From contig NZ_CP019304.1 of NCBI RefSeq assembly GCF_001969265.1, positions 4,464,001-4,528,000 on the forward strand: 64,000 nt of DNA. The letters are read 5' to 3'. Made by a program: the position numbers and the translations under genes. Under the pieces are notes generated by a model, which worked only from the letters and a program-made list of their open reading frames with translations, made no database searches and had not been told where the DNA came from. Of the stretch, positions 8,844-16,081 are shown in pieces. Source of the stretch: Arthrobacter sp. QXT-31. GTDB lineage: Bacteria > Actinomycetota > Actinomycetes > Actinomycetales > Micrococcaceae. Position 1 is the first letter of the stretch, and every line of letters starts with the position of its first letter.

Positions 8844-8862
8844 GCTGCCCCGTTTCGGCAGC
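8844..8862. terminator. Short hairpin between convergent genes
   Basis: GCTGCC (8844-8849) pairs with GGCAGC (8857-8862) across a 7-nt loop, just after the ferredoxin stop and touching the stop of the convergent acVLRF1 gene. There is no clear T-tract, so termination is uncertain. Confidence 0.3.
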
Positions 8863-9572
8863 TACCTCCCCGGCGGGTCTGTCACCGTCACCCGTACCGC
8901 GCAGGCGCCGGCCGCGGCCTTCTTCACGACGGCGGCGCGGGGGTCGGGGACGTCGAGGTAGGCCAGGCGGGGCAGGCCTGCCCAGGGCTTCAGGGCAGGC
9001 AGCGCCAGGACATCGTCCGCCAGAGCACGGTCACCTCCCGGCAGGATGTATTCGAACGTCTGGGCGGCAAAAACCAGCCTCGCCTGCTCCGCCACCGCCT
9101 CCACCATCGCGTCCGCCTGGTTGGCGCGGCGCCGGGCAAACCGCTGCTGGGACTGGCCGCCGGCCGCGGAGCGGGACTGCACGTACTTGGAACCGGTCTT
9201 GGCGGCGAGGATGCTCCCTTCGCTGGCCACGGCCACCCCGTAGCCTCCCCGGCGGACCAGGAGCAGGCCCACAGTGCGCGGCTGGGAAGCCAGTGAAGCC
9301 AGCCTTTCCACCAGGCCCGACCCGCGGCCCGGCCGGCCGTCGTCGGGCCACGGCGCCTGCAGCAGTGCAGTGGCACCGTCCGCGGCGGCCAGCCGAACGC
9401 CGTCGTCGTGGTCCTCCATCTCCAGGTCACCGTGGCTGGCGGCGAACCGTTCCACCCAGCCGGCCAGCCGCGGACCGGGGATGAACGCGGTCCTGGTGGA
9501 CACGCCGCGCCCCGGTGCTGGTTGTCCCCGTTCCGGGCGGTTGCCTGCCATTGCCGGATCCCCTGCTTTCAT
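8862..9572 (-). CDS. acVLRF1-type peptidyl-tRNA hydrolase (Vms1-like release factor)
   Basis: Protein of 236 aa resembling the actinobacterial Vms1-like release factor family, which is related to eukaryotic Vms1/ANKZF1 and eRF1 and cleaves peptidyl-tRNA on stalled or split ribosomes. The key segment is SAAGGQSQQRFARRR: GGQ at about residues 138-140, followed by the Q-Q-R run that forms the conserved catalytic loop. The rest is the alpha/beta release-factor fold (TVGLLLVRRGGYGVAVA, FEYILPGGD). The start could be the ATG at 9572 or the one at 9551; the latter has AGGGGAT upstream. It is divergent from rarA by 41 bp. The family call is by motif and general resemblance. Confidence 0.75.
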   Translation of the reverse strand: MKAGDPAMAGNRPERGQPAPGRGVSTRTAFIPGPRLAGWVERFAASHGDLEMEDHDDGVRLAAADGATALLQAPWPDDGRPGRGSGLVERLASLASQPRTVGLLLVRRGGYGVAVASEGSILAAKTGSKYVQSRSAAGGQSQQRFARRRANQADAMVEAVAEQARLVFAAQTFEYILPGGDRALADDVLALPALKPWAGLPRLAYLDVPDPRAAVVKKAAAGACAVRVTVTDPPGR

Positions 9573-9601
9573 GGCCGGATTTTTCCTGCTGATTCTGGAA
9601 G

Positions 9602-9607
9602 TAGCCT
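9602..9607 (+). promoter_or_regulatory. -10 element of a possible leaderless rarA promoter
   Basis: TAGCCT fits the actinobacterial TANNNT -10 pattern and ends 6 nt before the GTG start of rarA, with no Shine-Dalgarno in between. That spacing would put the transcript start on the start codon. Confidence 0.4.
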
Positions 9608-9613
9608 ATCTAT

Positions 9614-11101
9614 GTGGATGATCTCTTTGGTTCGGCGGCGCAGGCCGGCGACGACGACAACGACGACGCCGTCAGCACCGCCGGCTCGACCGGTTCTGTT
9701 CAACCCAGATCGGGTCAGTCACGTGCCACCCAGCCGCGCAGTCCGCTGGCGGTCCGAATGCGGCCCCGGACGCTGGACGAGGTGGTGGGTCAGCAGCATC
9801 TGCTGGGCCAGGGGTCGCCGCTGCGCCAGCTTGCAGCCGGGGCCGGGGCAGATGCCACCGGCCCGGCCGGGCCGAGCTCGCTGATTCTCTGGGGCCCTCC
9901 GGGCACAGGGAAAACCACGCTGGCGCACGTGATCGCGCGCGGTCCCGGCCGCAAGTTCGTGGAACTGTCCGCCATCACCGCGGGCGTCAAGGATGTCCGC
10001 CGGGTCATGGACGACGCCCTGACCGCCCGCGACCTCTACAAGACCACCACCGTCCTGTTCCTCGACGAGATCCACCGCTTCAACAAGGCACAGCAGGACG
10101 CGCTGCTGCCCGGCGTCGAAAACCGGTGGGTGGTGCTGGTGGCGGCGACCACGGAGAACCCGTCGTTTTCGGTGGTGTCGCCGCTGCTGTCCCGATCCCT
10201 GCTGCTCACGCTGAAGCCGCTCACCGACGCCGACATTGAGGGCCTGCTGGTCCGGGCCGTCGAGGACCCGCGCGGGCTGAACGGCAATGTCCGGCTCAGC
10301 GACGAGGCCCTGGAGCACCTGGTCCGGCTTTCCGGCGGCGATGCCCGCCGGGCGCTGACGGCGCTGGAAGCTGCGGCGGGCGTCGCGTTCGGTGACGCGG
10401 ACGACGTCGTCGTAAATTCCGTTGACGCCGAAAGCGAGCCGGGGACGCCGGTCACCGGGGAACCGGTCACCGTTGAACTGCGGCACACCGAACGCGCGCT
10501 GGACGCGGCAGCCGTCCGCTACGACCGGGCCGGGGACCAGCACTACGATGTGGCCAGCGCGTTCATCAAGTCCATCCGCGGCTCCGACGTGGACGCGGCC
10601 CTGCACTACCTCGCCCGGATGCTCGAAGCGGGGGAGGACCCGCGCTTCGTGGCCCGGCGGATCGTGATCTCGGCCGCCGAGGACGTGGGCATGGCGGATC
10701 CGACGGCGCTGCAGACGGCGGTGGCCGCAGCGCAGGCGGTGCAGCTGATCGGAATGCCCGAGGGGCGCATCATCCTGGCCGAGGCGGTGGTCCACCTGGC
10801 CACGGCGCCGAAGTCCAACGCTGCCTACATGGGCATCAACAAGGCCATTGCGGACGTGCGGGCAGGTTTGGGCAACGGCATCCCCACGCACCTGCGCGAC
10901 TCGCACTATCCCGGGTCCAAGCAGCTTGGTCACGGCGTGGGCTACAAATACGCCCACGATGCCCCGCACTCGGTGGCAACCCAGCAGTACCCGCCGGACG
11001 ATCTCGTGGGCCGCGACTACTACGAGCCCACCGCCAACGGCGCGGAGCGGGACATTGCCGTGCGGCTCGAACGGCTCCGGAAGATCGTCCGGGGCAAGTG
11101 A
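9614..11101 (+). CDS. rarA: Replication-associated recombination protein RarA (MgsA)
   Basis: AAA+ ATPase of 495 aa that acts at stalled replication forks. An N-terminal tail of about 30 residues precedes [15 protein letters not shown]. Walker A is GPPGTGKTT (around residue 96), Walker [10 protein letters not shown], sensor 1 [12 protein letters not shown], and an arginine-rich sensor 2 is in [11 protein letters not shown]. The C-terminal tetramerisation half contains [23 protein letters not shown] and YKYAHD, both typical of RarA. The GTG at 9614 gives VDDLFG at the N-terminus, as in relatives, which often start with such a motif. It stands alone, divergent from acVLRF1 and 171 nt upstream of rpsD. 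Confidence 0.95.
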   Translation: MDDLFGSAAQAGDDDNDDAVSTAGSTGSVQPRSGQSRATQPRSPLAVRMRPRTLDEVVGQQHLLGQGSPLRQLAAGAGADATGPAGPSSLILWGPPGTGKTTLAHVIARGPGRKFVELSAITAGVKDVRRVMDDALTARDLYKTTTVLFLDEIHRFNKAQQDALLPGVENRWVVLVAATTENPSFSVVSPLLSRSLLLTLKPLTDADIEGLLVRAVEDPRGLNGNVRLSDEALEHLVRLSGGDARRALTALEAAAGVAFGDADDVVVNSVDAESEPGTPVTGEPVTVELRHTERALDAAAVRYDRAGDQHYDVASAFIKSIRGSDVDAALHYLARMLEAGEDPRFVARRIVISAAEDVGMADPTALQTAVAAAQAVQLIGMPEGRIILAEAVVHLATAPKSNAAYMGINKAIADVRAGLGNGIPTHLRDSHYPGSKQLGHGVGYKYAHDAPHSVATQQYPPDDLVGRDYYEPTANGAERDIAVRLERLRKIVRGK

Positions 11102-11110
11102 CCCGCATGG

Positions 11111-11116
11111 TAAGCT
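11111..11116 (+). promoter_or_regulatory. Candidate -10 element for rpsD
   Basis: TAAGCT lies in the 171-bp gap between rarA and rpsD and would give a leader of about 150 nt before the rpsD GTG. S4 represses its own mRNA in other bacteria, and this leader has room for such a site, but no specific structure was recognised. No good -35 is visible. Confidence 0.3.
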
Positions 11117-11272
11117 TGATCCTTGTCTGGCAAGGCACGGACGCACACTCCACCGAATTTCCGTTCGACGGTGCTGTCCCCTGTGCCCAGTAGCAAAAGG
11201 CAGCGGTTGGCCGATGCTCTCCCTTCTGGAGGCCAGTAACACTGACACACCGCAGATATTGGAAGGACACAA

Positions 11273-11899
11273 GTGGCTAACAACACTCGTGCTCGCCGTC
11301 AGGCCCGCCTCTCGCGGTCCCTCGGCATCGCTCTGACCCCCAAGGCCGCCAAGTACATGGAGCGCCGCCCGTACGGCCCCGGTGAGCATGGCCGCGCCCG
11401 CAAGAAGCAGGACTCCGACTACGCCGTGCGTCTGCGCGAAAAGCAGCGTCTGCGCGCCCAGTACGGCATCCGCGAAGCCCAGATGACCCGTGCCTTCGAA
11501 GAAGCACGCCGCACCAAGGGCCTGACCGGTGAAAACCTCATCGAACTGCTCGAAATGCGCCTCGACGCCCTCGTGCTGCGTGCCGGCTTCGCCCGCACCA
11601 TCGCACAGGCCCGCCAGCTGGTTGTGCACCGCCACATCCTGGTTGACGGCATCCGCGTTGACCGCCCGTCCTTCCGCGTCGGCGAGGGCCAGCTGGTCCA
11701 CGTTCACAGCCGCAGCGAAACGATGGCTCCGTTCCAGGTTGCAGCAGCCGGCGCCCACCGCGACGTCCTGCCCGCCGTTCCGGCTTACCTGGACGTCAAG
11801 CTTGACGCCCTCCAGGCCCGCCTGGTCCGCCGCCCGAAGCGCTCCGAGGTCCCCGTGACCTGCGAAGAGCAGCTCGTCGTCGAATTCTACGCACGCTAA
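11273..11899 (+). CDS. rpsD: 30S ribosomal protein S4
   Basis: Primary 16S rRNA-binding protein of the small subunit, 208 aa. The N-terminal domain ends in YGPGEHGRARKK and the S4 RNA-binding fold is at about residues 95-160 (LEMRLDALVLRAGFARTIAQARQLVVHRHILVDG). The N-terminal zinc-binding cysteines of some S4 proteins are absent, so this is the zinc-independent form. GTG start behind GGAAGGACACAA. It is a stand-alone gene, not in the alpha operon, which is usual for this family of organisms, and a strong terminator follows. Confidence 0.98.
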   Translation: MANNTRARRQARLSRSLGIALTPKAAKYMERRPYGPGEHGRARKKQDSDYAVRLREKQRLRAQYGIREAQMTRAFEEARRTKGLTGENLIELLEMRLDALVLRAGFARTIAQARQLVVHRHILVDGIRVDRPSFRVGEGQLVHVHSRSETMAPFQVAAAGAHRDVLPAVPAYLDVKLDALQARLVRRPKRSEVPVTCEEQLVVEFYAR

Positions 11900-11913
11900 A
11901 TTCCGGCAGCGTA

Positions 11914-11953
11914 TACAAAGAAGCCCGTGGCAAGCGCCGCGGGCTTCTTTGTA
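11914..11953. terminator. Rho-independent terminator after rpsD
   Basis: A long stem: 11914-11930 pairs with 11937-11953 (TACAAAGAAGCCCG against CGGGCTTCTTTGTA, extended inward by three pairs, one a wobble) around a 6-nt loop. The arms begin and end A/T-rich, so it can end transcription in the rpsD direction and possibly the reverse. Confidence 0.9.
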
Positions 11954-11989
11954 TGTAGGGTACTGGGCTTTTGTATGTAAGGTACTTGG
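11949..11989 (+). repeat. Tandem 19-nt direct repeat, 22-nt period
   Basis: 11949-11967 and 11971-11989 are the same 19-mer (TTGTATGTAgGGTACTgGG) with two mismatches. The first copy overlaps the right arm of the rpsD terminator. The pair sits about 77 bp before the DUF948 gene and may be a regulator site or a remnant of slippage. Confidence 0.7.
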
Positions 11990-12065
11990 GGGGCATTTGC
12001 GGCTGCGGACCTTCGCGGCCGCGTGCCCGGTACGGTTCCACGGAGTTTCAAGGAGATGAACGTCT

Positions 12066-12440
12066 ATGTCTGGTGGCGATATTGCCGGCCTGATCGCGGC
12101 CGGGGTATTTGCGCTCCTGGTCCTGTTGCTTGCTGTCCCCATCCTCAAGCTCGGACGGGTATTCGACGAGGTGCGGACATCCATCCGCTCGATCAGCGAC
12201 GGCGCCACCCCCCTCATGGACGAGGTCACCGCTACGGTATCCACCACCAACCAGCAGCTGAAGAAGGTGGACGGCATTGCCTCCAACGTTTCGGATGCCT
12301 CGGCCAACATCTCGGCGCTGTCCTCGCTGATGGCCGCCACCATCGGTTCGCCGCTGATCAAGGTGGCCGCGTTCAGCTACGGCGTCCGTTCCGCGTTCGC
12401 CACCCGCAAGAAGCCCGCCACCGGCCGCCGCAGCCGCTAA
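12066..12440 (+). CDS. DUF948 membrane-anchored protein
   Basis: Protein of 124 aa with one N-terminal membrane helix (GLIAAGVFALLVLLLAVPIL, about residues 8-27), then a heptad-like helical region (residues 30-90, rich in S, T, V and N) and a basic C-terminal tail (TRKKPATGRRSR). This matches the DUF948 family, whose function is unknown. The ATG follows AAGGAGATGAACGTCT. It precedes a second small gene and alaS, a context commonly conserved in this group. No enzymatic motif is seen. Confidence 0.85.
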   Translation: MSGGDIAGLIAAGVFALLVLLLAVPILKLGRVFDEVRTSIRSISDGATPLMDEVTATVSTTNQQLKKVDGIASNVSDASANISALSSLMAATIGSPLIKVAAFSYGVRSAFATRKKPATGRRSR

Positions 12441-12458
12441 CCCGCCCGGAGAACTGAA

Positions 12459-12689
12459 ATGAAAAGACTTGTCTGGATGGGAATCGGCGTGGCCATCGGC
12501 GTCATCGCCTTCCGCAAGGTCACCGAGGCGCAGTCAGCTCTCGGCCCCGAAGGCCTGAACCGGGCCGTGGGCCGGCTCGCCGACGGGGTCTACGACTTTG
12601 CCGACGCCGTCCGCGCCGGCATGCGGGAACGGGAAACGGACCTGCGCACCGCGCTGGGTGTTGAATCCCAGGACCTCGTCCGCCGCTAA
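12459..12689 (+). CDS. Small conserved protein (DUF6167-like)
   Basis: Protein of 76 aa. The N-terminus MKRLVWMGIGVAIGVIAFRKV looks like a short membrane anchor or insertion segment; the rest is amphipathic and charged (RLADGVYDFADAVRAGMRERETDLRTALG). It starts 18 nt after the DUF948 gene behind GGAGAACTGAA and precedes alaS, so it is probably cotranscribed. I place it in the DUF6167 type by size, sequence style and position. Function unknown. Confidence 0.8.
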   Translation: MKRLVWMGIGVAIGVIAFRKVTEAQSALGPEGLNRAVGRLADGVYDFADAVRAGMRERETDLRTALGVESQDLVRR

Positions 12690-12796
12690 ACGCGCGAGAA
12701 TTAAAACCTGCAGCACCGTCCAAACACCGGGGCTGCCTCTGAATCAAACTGTCACGCGCCAGCATGCGTGAACCAAGAAGGGTAAGTAATCAGCTC

Positions 12797-15475
12797 ATGA
12801 AGTCGCAGGAGATCACAAAGCGCTGGGTGGACTTTTTCGTCAGCAAAGGCCACACGGCGGTTCCCTCCGCATCGCTGGTCTCCAGCGACCCCTCCCTGCT
12901 GTTCACGGTTGCCGGCATGGTTCCGTTCATCCCGTACCTGACCGCACGCGAGGAACCGCCCTACACCCGTGCCACCAGCGTCCAGAAGTGCATCCGGACC
13001 GGTGACATCGAGGAAGTCGGCAAGACTGCCCGTCACGGCACGTTCTTCCAGATGTGCGGCAACTTCTCCTTTGGCGACTACTTCAAGGAAGACGCCATCA
13101 AGTTCGCGTGGGAGCTGCTCACCACCAGCGTTGCCGACGGCGGGTACGGGCTTCCGCCGGAGCTGCTGTGGGTGACCGTCTACGAAGAGGACGACGAAGC
13201 CGAGGAACTCTGGTTCAAGAACACCGGAGTGCCCGCTGAGCGCATCCAGCGCATGGGCAAGTCGGACAACTACTGGTCCACCGGCCAGCCCGGCCCCGCC
13301 GGCCCGTGCTCGGAGATCTACTACGACCGCGGCCCCGCCTACGGTGCCGAGGGCGGCCCCATCGCCGACGAGAACCGCTACGTCGAGATCTGGAACCTCG
13401 TGTTCATGCAGTACCAGATCGACAACGTCCGTTCGAAGGTCGAGTTCGACATCATGGGCGAGCTGCCCAAGAAGAACATCGACACCGGCCTGGGCATGGA
13501 GCGTCTGGCCATGATCCTGCAGGACGTCGAGAACATGTACGAGACAGACCAGGTCCGCCCGGTCATCGACATGGCATCCAAGCTCTCGGGCAAGGAATAT
13601 ACCTCCGCCGAAACCGACGACGACCCGCACCACGCCGACGACGTCCGCATGCGCGTCGTTGCCGACCACATCCGCTCGGCCCTGATGCTCATCGCCGACG
13701 GCGTCACGCCCTCCAACGAAGGCCGCGGCTACGTGCTGCGCCGCCTCATCCGCCGCGCGGTCCGCTCCATGCGCCTCCTCGGCGTGGAACAGGCCTGCCT
13801 GCCGGACCTCCTGCCTGCTTCGCGTGACGCCATGAAGGGCGTGTACCCGGTGGTGGACACGGACTTCGACCGCATCAGCCGGATCGCCTACGCCGAAGAA
13901 AAGGCGTTCCTGCGCACCATCGCGTCCGGCACTGCCCGGCTCGAGGACGCCGTCAAGGAATCCAAGGCAGCAGGGCGCCCGCTCTCCGGCTCCGATGCGT
14001 TCACTCTCCATGACACATACGGCTTCCCGATCGACCTGACCCTGGAAATGGCCGAGGAAGCCGGCCTGAAGGTGGACGAGCCCGAGTTCCGCAAGCTCAT
14101 GCTCGAACAGCGCCAGCGCGCGCAGGCCGACGCCAAGGGAAAGAAGGGCGGCCACGCCGACCTCTCCGCTTTCCAGGAACTGCTGGCCGAAGGCGAAACC
14201 GTCTTCACCGGCTACACCGACCTCGAAGGCGAATCCCGCGTCCGCGGCATCCTCAGTGGGGGCGCCAAGGTGGCGCAGGCGGCCACCGGTGACGAAATCG
14301 AACTCGTCCTCGCCGAAACCCCCTTCTACGCGGAGGCTGGCGGCCAGGCGGCCGACACCGGACTGATCACCGGCGACGGCTTCGTCGTCGAGGTTCTGGA
14401 CGTCCAGCGTCCGCTCAAGGGCCTGAGCGTGCACAAGGCGATCGTCCGCGAAGGCGAAATCGCCTCCGATGCGCTGGTCCGCGCGGCAGTGGACCGGGAG
14501 CGGCGCCACGCAGCCGAGCAGGCGCACACGGGAACGCACATCGTGCACGCCGCGCTGCACCAGATCCTCGGCCCGCAGGCCACCCAGCGCGGCTCGTTCA
14601 ACAAGGCCGGGTACCTCCGCTTCGACTTCGCCTGGGGCGAGGGCCTCAGCGCCGCCACCAAGTCCGAGATCGAGGAAGTCTCCAACCTCGCCATCCGGAA
14701 CAACTTCCACGTGGACACCAAGGTCATGAGCCTCACCGAGGCCAAGGCCCTGGGCGCCATGGCGCTGTTCGGTGAGAACTACGGCAGCGAAGTCCGGGTT
14801 GTGGAGATCGACGGCGCGTGGTCCCGTGAGCTTTGCGGCGGCACCCACGTGTCCAACACCTCCCTGATCGGCAGCCTCTCGCTGCTGGGCGAACAGTCCG
14901 TCGGGTCGGGAAACCGCCGCGTCGAGGCGTTCGTCGGCATGGACGCGTTCCGCCACCTGGCCGCCGAGCGCGCTCTGGTGACGGAACTCACCGAAATGCT
15001 CAAGGTGCCCTCGGGCCAGCTGGCGGACCGTATCTCCGCGACCCTCACCAAGCTGAAGGCCACGGAGAAGGAACTCGAGCGGCTCCGGAAGGAACAGCTC
15101 GCTGCCGCTGCAGCCCAGCTCGCCGGATCGGCCGTGGACGCTGCCGGCGTCCGGGTGATCGCGCACGACGCTGGCCAGGTCAGCGGTGCCGACGACATCC
15201 GGGGCCTCGCCCTGGACCTGCGCAACCGGCTCGGCTCCGAAGCCTCCACGGTAGCCGTGGCCGGCGTCAGCAACGACCGCCCGGTGATCCTGGTGGCCAC
15301 CAATGAAGCCGCCCGTGAAGCCGGCGTGAAGGCAGGCGCCCTGGTCCGGCTCGCCGCCGGAATCCTCGGCGGCGGCGGTGGCGGCAAGGACGACGTTGCC
15401 CAGGGCGGCGGCACTGACGCCTCCAAGGTCGGCGCCGCTCTGACTGCCATCGTCGACGCCGTCACGAGGCGCTAG
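12797..15475 (+). CDS. alaS: Alanine--tRNA ligase
   Basis: Class II synthetase of 892 aa that charges tRNA-Ala and edits mischarged Ser and Gly. The N-terminal catalytic core starts MKSQEITKRWVDFF and includes FQMCGNFSFGDYFK (motif 2) and DTGLGMERL (motif 3). The editing domain has HTGTH and CGGTH, which hold the zinc ligands. The C-terminal DHHA1 domain ends with the Gly-rich GGGGGGKDDVAQGGG. The ATG at 12797 gives the canonical N-terminus; an in-frame ATG at 12764 adds 11 unconserved residues. No T-box or other RNA switch is apparent in the 107 nt upstream. Confidence 0.98.
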   Translation: MKSQEITKRWVDFFVSKGHTAVPSASLVSSDPSLLFTVAGMVPFIPYLTAREEPPYTRATSVQKCIRTGDIEEVGKTARHGTFFQMCGNFSFGDYFKEDAIKFAWELLTTSVADGGYGLPPELLWVTVYEEDDEAEELWFKNTGVPAERIQRMGKSDNYWSTGQPGPAGPCSEIYYDRGPAYGAEGGPIADENRYVEIWNLVFMQYQIDNVRSKVEFDIMGELPKKNIDTGLGMERLAMILQDVENMYETDQVRPVIDMASKLSGKEYTSAETDDDPHHADDVRMRVVADHIRSALMLIADGVTPSNEGRGYVLRRLIRRAVRSMRLLGVEQACLPDLLPASRDAMKGVYPVVDTDFDRISRIAYAEEKAFLRTIASGTARLEDAVKESKAAGRPLSGSDAFTLHDTYGFPIDLTLEMAEEAGLKVDEPEFRKLMLEQRQRAQADAKGKKGGHADLSAFQELLAEGETVFTGYTDLEGESRVRGILSGGAKVAQAATGDEIELVLAETPFYAEAGGQAADTGLITGDGFVVEVLDVQRPLKGLSVHKAIVREGEIASDALVRAAVDRERRHAAEQAHTGTHIVHAALHQILGPQATQRGSFNKAGYLRFDFAWGEGLSAATKSEIEEVSNLAIRNNFHVDTKVMSLTEAKALGAMALFGENYGSEVRVVEIDGAWSRELCGGTHVSNTSLIGSLSLLGEQSVGSGNRRVEAFVGMDAFRHLAAERALVTELTEMLKVPSGQLADRISATLTKLKATEKELERLRKEQLAAAAAQLAGSAVDAAGVRVIAHDAGQVSGADDIRGLALDLRNRLGSEASTVAVAGVSNDRPVILVATNEAAREAGVKAGALVRLAAGILGGGGGGKDDVAQGGGTDASKVGAALTAIVDAVTRR

Positions 15476-15481
15476 CAGCCC

Positions 15482-16081
15482 GTGACTTCCTCCGCTGAGC
15501 CGCACGTCCACCCCCGGGGCATCAAACTGGGGGTGGACGTGGGCACCGTCCGCGTCGGCGTCGCCATCTGTGACCGGGATGAGATCCTTGCCACACCGCT
15601 GAAAACGCTCGACCGCAATCCCAAGAAGAATTCGGATGTCCGGGTGATCGCCGCCCTTGCGGCAGACCGGGATGCCGTGCAGATTTTCGTGGGGCTGCCG
15701 AGGACCATGAAAGGCGAGGAACACGCCTCGGCGCGCATGGCCACCGAGTACGCACAGCTGCTGGCCGAGGAGCTGGACCGCACTGGTTTGGACGTCCCGG
15801 TGCACCTGATCGACGAGCGGCTCAGCACCGTCACGGCCCACCGCAGCCTTCACCAAGCTGGCATGAGCAGCAAAAATCACCGTAAAGTGGTGGATCAGGT
15901 TGCGGCTGCCGGAATATTGCAGCACGCCATCGACATGCAAAAAGCCAGGGGAACGGATGTGGGGAGCCGTGTGCGCGCGCTTCCCCGTGCGGGGCTGTCC
16001 GGACACGCTGCAGCAGATACTGCTGAACGGCCTGGCCCGGAAACGGAAACACGATCTTCAGAGGATGGAAAGCTACAGTGA
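15482..16081 (+). CDS. ruvX: Putative pre-16S rRNA nuclease / Holliday junction resolvase-like YqgF
   Basis: RNase H-fold protein of 199 aa. Acidic catalytic residues lie in KLGVDVGTVRVGVAICD (near residue 18), LIDERLSTVTA (DE pair) and near VDQVAAAGIL. In E. coli YqgF matures 16S rRNA 5' ends. The C-terminal 45 residues after DMQKARG are an unconserved tail. The GTG start lies 6 nt after alaS, and the gene overlaps mltG by 4 nt (GTGA), typical of an alaS-ruvX-mltG operon. Confidence 0.93.
   Translation: MTSSAEPHVHPRGIKLGVDVGTVRVGVAICDRDEILATPLKTLDRNPKKNSDVRVIAALAADRDAVQIFVGLPRTMKGEEHASARMATEYAQLLAEELDRTGLDVPVHLIDERLSTVTAHRSLHQAGMSSKNHRKVVDQVAAAGILQHAIDMQKARGTDVGSRVRALPRAGLSGHAAADTAERPGPETETRSSEDGKLQ

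Noticed and set aside
11123..11239. 38-codon TTG ORF in the rpsD leader, 6 nt after TAAGCT
   Set aside because: The spacing copies the leaderless pattern, but the codons (ACT, AAT, CCT, TCT, AGT) are unlike real genes here and a TTG leaderless start is rare; more likely plain leader RNA.
9719..12361. 880-aa open frame on the minus strand
   Set aside because: It lies opposite rarA, rpsD and the DUF948 gene and crosses a strong terminator; composition is that of a shadow frame in high-GC DNA.
12690..12796. Possible T-box or attenuator before alaS
   Set aside because: No specifier-loop, T-box sequence or leader peptide with Ala codons was found.
12752..16006. 1084-aa open frame on the minus strand
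   Set aside because: Antisense shadow of alaS and ruvX, both certain; no domain recognised in it.
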